Below are positions 9,901 through 12,187 of a stretch of DNA of 12,187 bases, one piece after another. The DNA lies in contig JADJGZ010000054.1 of NCBI GenBank assembly GCA_016707785.1, positions 1-12,187 of the forward strand, in the 5' to 3' direction. The position numbers were made by a program, and so were the translations under genes. The first letter of the stretch is position 1. Every line of letters starts with the position of its first letter. The notes below the pieces were generated by a model. The model was given only the letters and a program-made list of their open reading frames with translations, ran no database searches and was not told where the DNA came from. This DNA comes from Bacteroidales bacterium. GTDB lineage: Bacteria > Bacteroidota > Bacteroidia > Bacteroidales > UBA4417.

Positions 9901-12187
9901 ACCACTCTCAACCCGGTTTACACTCCAAGTGCTGCTGATATTGCTGCCGGTACCGTAACCCTTACCATCACAGCTTCATCCGCTGCTCCTTGTGTAAGTG
10001 CTTCCGATGCAATGGTTCTCAATATCTCACGCCAGGCTGTGGTTAATGCTGGTGCTGATGCATCAATCTGTGAAGGTTCTGCCTATACAGTATCAGGTGC
10101 TACCGCAACCTATGCTACCGCATACCTCTGGACTAGTTCAGGAACAGGTGTTCTTTCTGATGAAGCAACCCTCACTCCGACCTATACCCCGGCAGCCGGT
10201 GAAACAGGTGTGATCACCCTCACACTCACTGCCACCTCAACAAGTCCATGCGTGGATGCAACCGATCAGATGACTATTACCATCACTCCTGCTGCTACTG
10301 TTAGCGCCGGTGCTGATGCTACCATCTGTGAAACCGGTTCGTATACCCTGGCTGGATCGGTCGTTGCGAATGCAACGACCCTACTGTGGTCTACTTCAGG
10401 TACAGGTACTTTCAATAACATATCTGCTCTGCATCCGATCTATACACCTAGTGCTGCCGATATCACTGCCGGTGCTGTTACCCTCACCATTACTGCTACA
10501 CCAGCTGCTCCTTGCACTGCTGTCAGTGATGCTATGGTGCTCAACATCAACCGTCAGGCTACAGTTAATGCAGGTGCCGATGCTACCATCTGTGAAAGTG
10601 GTACTTATACATTGGTAAATGCAGTCGCTGCGAATGCAACGACCCTGCAATGGGCTACCTCAGGTACAGGTACTTTCGATGATGCTACAACCCTCAACCC
10701 GGTTTATACTCCTAGTGTGGCCGATATCACCGCAGGTTCTGTTACCCTGACCATCACAGCCTCATCCGCTGCTCCTTGTTCAGATGCTACCGATGCTATG
10801 GTGCTCAATATCAATAGTCAGGCTACTGTTAACGCCGGCGCTGATGCTACCATCTGCGAGACTGCTGGTTCATATACTCTGGCAGGTGCGGCCGCTACGA
10901 ATGAAACGTCCCTGCTGTGGACTACCTCAGGTACTGGTACATTCAACAATGCAACTACACTCAACCCTGTTTACACCCAAGTGCTGCTGATATTGCTGCC
11001 GGCTCCGTAACCCTTACCATCACAGCCTCATCCGCTGCTCCTTGTGTAAGTGCTTCCGATGCAATGGTGCTCGATATCTCACGCCAGGCTGTGGTTAATG
11101 CTGGTGCTGATGCTACAATCTGTGAAGGTTCTGCCTATACAGTATCCGGTGCTACTGCTTCATATTACTCAAGTATCCTCTGGACAAGTTCAGGAACAGG
11201 TGTTCTTTCAGATGAAACAACCCTTACCCCGACCTATACTCCTGCAGCCGGTGAAACAGGTGTGATCACCCTCACCCTCACTGCTACTTCCGATGCTCCT
11301 TGTACTGACGCCACCGATCAGATGACCATTACCATCACTCCTGCTGCTACAGTTTCTGCAGGTGCTGATGCTACCATCTGTGAGACCGGTTCATATACCC
11401 TGGCTGGTTCGGCCGTTGCAAATGCAACGACCCTACTGTGGTCAACTTCTGGTACAGGTACTTTCAATAACATGACTGCTCTGCATCCGATCTATACTCC
11501 TTCGGCTGCCGATATCACTGCAGGTGCTGTGACCCTTACCATTACTGCTATGCCAGCTGCTCCTTGCACTGCTGTCAGTAATGCTATGGTGCTCAACATC
11601 AACCGTCAGGCTACCGTTAATGCAGGTGCTGATGCTACCATCTGTGAAAGTGGTACCTATACATTGGTAAATGCAGTCGCTGCGAATGCAACGACCCTGC
11701 AATGGGCTACTTCAGGTACTGGTACATTCGATGATGCTACTGCTCTCAACCCGGTTTATACTCCAAGTGTGGCCGATATCACCGCAGGTTCAGTTACCCT
11801 GACCATCACAGCTTCATCCGCTGCTCCTTGTTCAGATGCTACTGATGCAATGGTGCTCAACATCAACGGTCAGGCTACTGTTAACGCCGGCGCTGATGCT
11901 ACCATCTGCGAGACTGCAGGTTCATATACCCTCTCAGGTGCGGCCGTCACGAATGCAACGACCCTGCTGTGGACTACCTCTGGTACTGGTACATTTAATA
12001 ATGCAACAACCCTTAACCCGGTTTACACTCCAAGTGCTGCGGATATTGCTGCCGGTACCGTGACACTTACCATCACAGCTTCATCTGCTGCTCCTTGTGT
12101 AAGTGCTTCCGATGCAATGGTTCTCAATATCTCACGCCAGGCTGTGGTTAATGCAGGTGCTGATGCCACCATCTGTGAAGGTTCAAC
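1..12187 (+). CDS. Giant Ig/PKD-like repeat surface protein, internal fragment with broken frame
   Basis: All sequence in the window belongs to one coding region open at both ends, more than 4,000 residues long. It is a chain of about 48 beta-sandwich-like repeats. A-type units (1-7177) start AG(A/S)DQxxC, carry a GTGAWS-like core and end with a YVLRWTISNGxC strand, which resembles the last strands of PKD domains. B-type units (7178-12187) start AGADATIC and carry SGTGTF, NPVYTPSAADI and TLTITAS motifs. Every unit whose frame is intact has two cysteines, which suggests an intradomain disulfide and an extracytoplasmic location. Lysine is nearly absent. Repeats of this kind are known from Bacteroidota adhesins and gliding-motility-associated proteins exported by type IX secretion, so a cell-surface adhesive or structural role is inferred. 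No signal peptide, anchor or sorting domain is visible. The frame is broken at several sites (separate entries), most likely by consensus errors; a decayed gene is the alternative. Confidence 0.85.
993..2279 (+). repeat. Array A copy 1 (A1-A5), frame broken
   Basis: A1 starts near 993, A2 near 1253, A3 near 1511, A4 near 1769 and A5 near 2027. Unit lengths lie close to 258 bp, but single-base changes break the frame several times. A4 carries the DDNTDPNA insert (about 1880-1910). Confidence 0.8.
2280..3562 (+). repeat. Array A copy 2 (A1-A5), left half broken, right half clean
   Basis: A1 starts near 2280, A2 near 2542, A3 near 2792, A4 at 3047 and A5 at 3305. A1 to A3 carry indels (A2 is about 8 bp short), while A4 and A5 are exactly 258 bp each and in frame. 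A4 has SSTAAANAT (3161-3187) in place of the DDNTDPNA of other copies. Confidence 0.85.
2432..3631 (+). CDS. Open segment of the repeat protein (A2-A5, then A1 start)
   Basis: This frame is open for 399 codons but is only partly genuine. Its first residues (about 2432-2650) are an out-of-frame reading of A1 and A2. The true frame is read at about 2655-2915 (TADVTVNYY, GTGAWSIVSGGTGTF), is lost in the second half of A3, and returns for good at 3047. From 3047 to 3601 it is clean: A4 (3047-3304), A5 (3305-3562) and the first residues of A1. An extra G near 3602 (TCTGGCTGG, where the other copies have TCTGCTGG) ends it. The ATG at 2432 is not a real start. The segment is part of the larger gene, not a gene of its own. 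Confidence 0.55.
   Translation: MLTVYASSLDYLKRRLRCFNRMMFTVTYYESPTTAARWVPTRMSALHSIRSWCLSQPWVLVHGQSFQVVQNYSVTNTDPDATFTADAFGTYVLRWSVSNGTCTASTADVTVNYYRLLPLAVGADQNHCLHPTYQFRWKQPVAGTGAWSIVSGGTGTFTAPTRKFQTSLPTVMQPMYCAGRYQPVHVLLQPMISPLPSTRLRPLPTVGADQSLCGTLESAGLGGNTPTVGTGAWSIVSGGTGAFSSTAAANATFTADAYGAYVLRWTISNGVCTASTADVTVTFFASPVVSNAGPAQNLCNVTNTTLAGNDPTPGTGLWTLVSGPNTPAITTPTAYNSTVTSMVPGVYVFKWTISNGVCTPSESTVTITNYATPTTALAGADQNLCGTLVSGWSWCKHTS
3237..4454 (+). CDS. Open segment of the repeat protein (A1-A2-A3, then A4 start)
   Basis: This frame is open for 405 codons. Residues from 3237 to about 3602 are an out-of-frame reading of A4 and A5. The genuine part runs from about 3603 to 4393 and contains most of A1, all of A2 (3822-4079) and A3 (4080-4337), and the first 18 or so residues of A4. 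It then shifts out of frame at 4393, where GGCAAAATACC has two more A than the GGCAATACC of other copies; one T is missing near 4412, so the net change is +1. The three domains are nearly identical to those at 4856-5629. The ATG at 3237 lies inside a domain in the wrong frame and is not a start. Confidence 0.6.
   Translation: MVYAPLQLLMLPLHSLPVLLFQTQVLLRTSATLPIQLSQVMILLRVQVSGLLSQVLTPRPSLPRQHTTPPLPRWFLVYMYSSGPFQTVSALLQKALLPSPTTLLLPLLLPVLTRTFAVPSYLAGLGANTPANGTGAWSIVSGGTGTFSSAAAANATFTADAYGVYVLRWTISNGVCAASTDDVTVTYYESPTTATVGANQNICASLESAGLGANTPTVGTGAWSVVSGGTGTFSDNTDPDATFTADAYGTYVLRWSVSNGTCTASTADVTVNYYQAPTTASVGADQNHCATLTSTSLGGNTPVVGTGAWSIVSGGTGTFTAPTSGNSNFVANGYATYVLRWTISNGTCAASTDDITVTFYQAPTTATVGADQSLCGTLESAGLGGKIPQPWAQGMVDCIRWYRCF
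3563..4855 (+). repeat. Array A copy 3 (A1-A5), nearly clean
   Basis: A1 3563, A2 3822, A3 4080, A4 4338, A5 4597. Total length is 1293 bp, the 1290-bp period plus net +1 at each of three places: a G near 3602, two A minus one T at 4393-4412, and a T at 4853-4855. Confidence 0.9.
4279..4866 (+). CDS. Open segment of the repeat protein (A4-A5)
   Basis: This frame is open for 195 codons. It is out of frame up to about 4415, then reads the rest of A4 (AWSIVSGGTGAFDDNTDP onward) and all of A5 (4597-4854). It ends at a surplus T in the run 4853-4855: CTCTTTGCC here, CTCTTGCC at the same place near 3561 and 6142. The following domain continues in the next frame with no residues lost. This is a fragment of the large gene and not a separate small protein. 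Confidence 0.6.
   Translation: MLLQPMISPLPSTRLLPLLQSVLTRAYAVPSNLQVLVAKYPNRGHRAWSIVSGGTGAFDDNTDPNAVFTADAYGAYVLRWTISNGVCTASTADVTVTFFASPVVSNAGAAQNLCNVTNTTLAGNDPTPGTGLWTLVSGPNTPAITTPTAYNSTVTSMVPGVYVFKWTISNGVCTPSESTVTITNYATPTTALCRC
4358..8653 (+). CDS. Longest intact segment of the repeat protein (A1 through Bd)
   Basis: This is the best-preserved part of the gene, open for 1,431 codons. Residues 1-166 (4358-4855) are an out-of-frame reading of A4-A5 and are not real; the genuine frame starts at 4856. In order it encodes A1 (4856), A2 (5114), A3 (5372), A4 (5630), A5 (5888), A1 (6146), a hybrid A2/A4 (6404), A6 (6659), A7 (6920), B1 (7178), B2 (7439), Ba (7700), Bb (7964), Bc (8228) and half of Bd (8495-8636). 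All A domains of the full copy are exactly 86 residues and each unit has Cys at position 8 and again near 67-70. The stop at 8651-8653 follows a 7-bp deletion at about 8636, where other Bd copies continue PAAGETG, so it is not the natural end. Likely a secreted Bacteroidota surface protein; binding partner unknown. Confidence 0.75.
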   Translation: MRYPRICRSWWQNTPTVGTGHGRLYQVVQVLLMIILIQMQYSLLMHMVPMYCAGLSPTAFAPLQLLMLPLHSLPVLLFQTQVLLRTSATLPILLSQVMILLRVQVSGLLSQVLTPRPSLPRQHTTPPLPRWFRVYMYSNGQSQTVSALLQKARLPSPTTLHLQLLFAGADQNLCGTLVSAGLGANTPANGTGAWSIVSGGTGTFSSAAAANATFTADAYGVYVLRWTISNGVCAASTDDVTVTYYESPTTATVGANQNICASLESAGLGANTPTVGTGAWSVVSGGTGTFSDNTDPDATFTADAYGTYVLRWSVSNGTCTASTADVTVNYYQAPTTASVGADQNHCATLTSTSLGGNTPVVGTGAWSIVSGGTGTFTAPTSGNSNFVANGYATYVLRWTISNGTCAASTDDITVTFYQAPTTATVGADQSLCGTLVSAGLGGNTPTVGTGAWSIVSGGTGAFDDNTDPNAVFTADAYGAYVLRWTISNGVCTASTDDMNVTFFESPVVSNAGAAQNLCNVTNTTLAGNDPTPGTGLWTLVSGPNTPAITTPTAYNSTVTSMVPGVYVFKWTISNGVCTPSESTVTITNYATPTTALAGADQNLCGTLVSAGLGANTPANGTGAWSIVSGGTGTFSSAAAANATFTADAYGVYVLRWTISNGVCAASTDDVTVTYYESPTTATVGANQNVCASLESAGLGANTPTVGTGAWSVVSGGTGTFSDNTDPDATFTADAYGTYVLRWSITNGTCTPSAANVTVAFFEAITSNAGSDQNLCNASFTFLVGNTPASGSGAWSFISGPNTPTLFPPVGATAIANGLIASSTPYVFRYTVTNGVCTSTDDVVITNYYTPTPAWAGADQSICGATPATATMAANTPVYGTGTWTQESGVAATITTPGSPTTTITGLLTGTYVFRWTIANGPCQSSSDLVQISVGSPATANAGVDQTICEGSTATMNASASGYTSLHWTTTGTGTFNNSSLLNPVYTPSLSDIANGSVILTLTASSGAICPDVTDQMTITINKAPIADAGPDATICQGSTYTVSGASASYYSSILWTSSGTGVLSDEATLTPTYTPALGETGTITLTLTANPNAGCATATTSTMVITINPAATVSAGADATICETGSYTLAGSAVANATTLLWSTSGTGTFNNISALHPIYTPSAADITAGAVTLTITATPAAPCTAVSDAMVLNINRQATVNAGADATICESGTYTLVNAVAANATTLQWATSGTGTFDDATTLNPVYTPSVADITAGSVTLTITASSAAPCSDATDAMVLNINSQATVNAGADATICETAGSYTLAGAAATNATTLLWTTSGTGTFNNATTLNPVYTPSAADIAAGSVTLTITASSAAPCVSASDAMVLDISRQAVVNAGADESICEGSIYTVAGATASYYSSILWTSSGTGVLSDETTLTPTYTAVKQV
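4856..6145 (+). repeat. Array A copy 4 (A1-A5), intact reference copy
   Basis: Exactly 1290 bp with no frame break: A1 4856, A2 5114, A3 5372, A4 5630, A5 5888, each 258 bp. This is the copy used here to judge the others. Each domain has two Trp (GAW or GLW near residue 28, and LRW or FKW near residue 60) and two Cys (residues 8 and 67). Confidence 0.95.
6146..6585 (+). repeat. Array A copy 5, truncated (A1 and first part of A2)
   Basis: A1 (6146-6403) and the first 60 residues of A2 (from 6404) match copy 4 almost perfectly. Similarity to A2 stops right after TACTGCGCTGGTC at 6585. From there the domain continues with SITNGTCTPSAANVTVAFFE, which is unlike any A2 and closer to the end of A4. 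Confidence 0.9.
6586..7699 (+). other. Single-copy divergent domains joining arrays A and B (A6, A7, B1, B2)
   Basis: This coding stretch is in frame and clean but not part of either homogenised array. It holds the end of a hybrid A2/A4 domain, A6 (6659-6919), A7 (6920-7177), B1 (7178-7438) and B2 (7439-7699). A6 resembles A5 (shared SGPNTP, TNGVCT and ITNYxTPT features), and A7 has an A-type FRWTIANGPC strand. B1 resembles Bc (LNPVYTPS, GTGTFNN) and B2 resembles Bd (SYYSSILWTSSGTGVLSDE, GETG). Codon choices also differ more from the arrays. These look like older, non-homogenised domains at the facing edges of the two arrays. Confidence 0.85.
7700..8735 (+). repeat. Array B copy 1 (Ba-Bb-Bc-Bd), Bd damaged
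   Basis: Ba 7700, Bb 7964 and Bc 8228 are intact. Bd (8495-8735) is 241 bp instead of 258 bp because of a 7-bp loss at about 8636 and further small losses after it, which create the stop at 8651. Confidence 0.9.
8636..8877 (+). other. Local cluster of small deletions in Bd/Ba of array B
   Basis: Against the intact copies at 9130-9400 this short stretch has lost about 22 bases net: 7 at about 8636 (ATACTGCGGTG for ATACTCCTGCAGCCGGTG), about 10 more through 8650-8735, and single bases in GTTGCA, ACGACC, ACTTTC, ATATCTG and CCTAGTG between 8795 and 8877. Sequence on both sides is clean for thousands of bases. A low-quality assembly seam is the simplest reading. Confidence 0.8.
8734..11010 (+). 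CDS. Intact segment of the repeat protein (array B)
   Basis: This frame is open for 758 codons. The first 48 residues are mostly misread because single bases are missing in the Ba domain at 8736-8877. From 8878 (AADITAGAV) to 10975 the frame is clean. It encodes the end of Ba, Bd (8995), Ba (9253), Bb (9517), Bc (9781), Bd (10048), Ba (10306), Bb (10570) and most of Bc (10834). It is lost at about 10976, where TACACCCAAG replaces the TACACTCCAAG of the other Bc copies (one T missing); the last 11 residues before the stop at 11010 are therefore artefactual. The ATG at 8734 is internal and is not a translation start. Function as for the whole gene. Confidence 0.7.
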   Translation: MQVLMLPSVRPVHIPWLVRPCKCNALLWSTSGTGTSITYCSASDLYTCAADITAGAVTLTITATPAAPCTAVSDAMVLNINRQATVNAGADASICEGSAYTVAGATASYYSSILWTSSGTGVLSDETTLTPTYTPAAGETGVITLTLTATSDAPCTDATDQMTITITPAATVSAGADATICETGSYTLAGSAVANATTLLWSTSGTGTFNNISALHPIYTPSAADITAGAVTLTITATPAAPCTAVSDAMVLNINRQATVNAGADATICESGTYTLVNAVAANATTLQWATSGTGTFDDATALNPVYTPSVADITAGSVTLTITASSAAPCSDATDAMVLNINGQATVNAGADATICETAGSYTLAGAAATNATSLLWTTSGTGTFNNATTLNPVYTPSAADIAAGTVTLTITASSAAPCVSASDAMVLNISRQAVVNAGADASICEGSAYTVSGATATYATAYLWTSSGTGVLSDEATLTPTYTPAAGETGVITLTLTATSTSPCVDATDQMTITITPAATVSAGADATICETGSYTLAGSVVANATTLLWSTSGTGTFNNISALHPIYTPSAADITAGAVTLTITATPAAPCTAVSDAMVLNINRQATVNAGADATICESGTYTLVNAVAANATTLQWATSGTGTFDDATTLNPVYTPSVADITAGSVTLTITASSAAPCSDATDAMVLNINSQATVNAGADATICETAGSYTLAGAAATNETSLLWTTSGTGTFNNATTLNPVYTQVLLILLPAP
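8736..9252 (+). repeat. Array B copy 2, shortened to Ba-Bd
   Basis: Only two domains are present: Ba (8736-8994, 5 bp short through single-base losses) followed directly by Bd (8995-9252, intact). Bb and Bc are missing. The joint near 8980-9007 has the Ba-type linker NINRQATVN followed by the Bd-type ADASICEGSAYTV; normal Bd domains follow the Bc linker ISRQAVVN. Confidence 0.9.
9253..10305 (+). repeat. Array B copy 3 (Ba-Bb-Bc-Bd), intact reference copy
   Basis: Exactly 1053 bp and in frame: Ba 9253, Bb 9517, Bc 9781, Bd 10048. Its Bd differs from the others, with TYATAYLW where they have SYYSSILW and TSTSPCVDATDQ where they have TSDAPCTDATDQ. Confidence 0.93.
10306..11357 (+). repeat. Array B copy 4 (Ba-Bb-Bc-Bd), one base short
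   Basis: Ba 10306, Bb 10570, Bc 10834, Bd 11100. Length is 1052 bp because one T is missing at about 10976 in Bc. The Bc here also has TNETSLLW where others have TNAT. Confidence 0.93.
10977..12187 (+). CDS. Intact segment of the repeat protein, running off the right end
   Basis: After the one-base loss near 10976 the next frame is open to the window edge, 403 codons without a stop. It encodes the rest of Bc (PSAADIAAGSVTLTITAS), Bd (11100-11357), Ba (11358-11621), Bb (11622-11885), Bc (11886-12152) and the first 11 residues of another Bd. There is no start codon with a ribosome binding site at its beginning, as expected for the continuation of the gene. Some residues differ from other copies, for example NMTALHP, TAMPAAPC and AVSNAMV in Ba and LSGAAVTNAT in Bc. 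The array has not ended at 12187, so more B domains must follow. Confidence 0.7.
11358..12187 (+). repeat. Array B copy 5, cut by the window end (Ba-Bb-Bc, Bd start)
   Basis: Ba 11358, Bb 11622, Bc 11886 and the first 35 bases of Bd from 12153 are present and in frame. No sign of an array edge is seen before 12187. Confidence 0.9.

Larger units (their letters stand above)
7700..12187 (+). repeat. Array B: 1053-bp four-domain higher-order tandem repeat
   Basis: Four domains recur in order: Ba (88 aa, ALHPIYTPSAADITAGAV), Bb (88 aa, GTYTLVNAVAANATTLQW), Bc (89 aa, ETAGSYTLAGAAATNAT) and Bd (86 aa, GTGVLSDE and AAGETGVITLTLTA). The Ba marker GGTTCATATACC or its variant lies at about 7730, 8766, 9283, 10336 and 11388, so the spacings are 1036, 517, 1053 and 1052 bp. 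The undisturbed period is 1053 bp or 351 codons. Each domain has one Trp and two Cys (residues 8 and about 70 counted from AGAD). The array continues past the window. Confidence 0.93.

Noticed and set aside
10965..10985. Programmed frameshift or true gene end at 10976-11010.
   Set aside because: All other Bc copies have one more T here and continue in frame. The downstream domains carry on intact in the shifted frame to the window edge.
1..12187. Many short plus-strand frames rich in Leu, Pro and Gln (for example at 3583-4083, 5865-6590 and 9257-9565).
   Set aside because: They are out-of-frame readings of the A and B domains, as shown by the same peptide strings recurring at each copy while the true frame gives cysteine-bearing beta-sandwich units.
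1..12187. CRISPR array or other short-repeat element.
   Set aside because: The repeat units are 258-267 bp, coding, contiguous and without unique spacers.
1..12187. Transposon, phage, tRNA, rRNA, promoter or terminator within the window.
   Set aside because: All sequence is accounted for by the repeat protein; no inverted-repeat ends, RNA-gene-like segments or non-coding gaps were seen.
1..12187. Type IX secretion sorting domain or gliding-motility C-terminal domain.
   Set aside because: Expected for this protein class but not present in the window; the array is still running at the right end.

Overview
The window lies entirely inside one very large plus-strand gene. I see no intergenic DNA, start region, terminator, RNA gene, mobile element or second gene. 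The translation is a chain of about 48 immunoglobulin/PKD-like beta-sandwich repeats of 85-89 residues, rich in Thr, Ser, Ala, Gly and Asn, each with two cysteines. Such chains are typical of giant secreted surface proteins (adhesin or gliding-motility type) of Bacteroidota, which usually leave by the type IX secretion system. That assignment is family knowledge plus inference, because neither the N-terminal signal peptide nor the C-terminal sorting domain is in the window.

Layout. Positions 1-6585 hold array A, a higher-order repeat of 1290 bp (430 residues). Each copy contains five different 86-residue domains in fixed order, here called A1 to A5. The window starts inside A2 of one copy, runs through four full-length copies, and leaves the array in the middle of A2 of the sixth. 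Positions 6586-7699 hold single-copy divergent domains (half of a hybrid A2/A4, then A6, A7, B1, B2) that join two unrelated arrays. Positions 7700-12187 hold array B, a higher-order repeat of 1053 bp (351 residues) made of four domains Ba, Bb, Bc and Bd (88, 88, 89 and 86 residues). One copy is shortened to Ba-Bd (8736-9252). The window ends inside a Bd domain.

Reading frame. The gene is open over long stretches (4856-8636, 8878-10975, 10977-12187) but is broken elsewhere. From 1 to about 3046 there are many small insertions and deletions. Isolated ones sit near 3602, 4393, 4412, 4853 and 10976, and there is a dense cluster at 8636-8877. Other copies of the same repeat read straight through each site, the protein is well conserved once the frame is restored, and the damage gets denser toward the left end. 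I therefore think most breaks are consensus errors in a hard-to-assemble repeat, not real decay, although the sequence alone cannot prove this.

The point of interest is the nested repeat architecture: two unrelated higher-order arrays in one protein, homogenised interiors with degenerate edges, and visible recombination joints. I see no sign of a defence, mobile or regulatory system.
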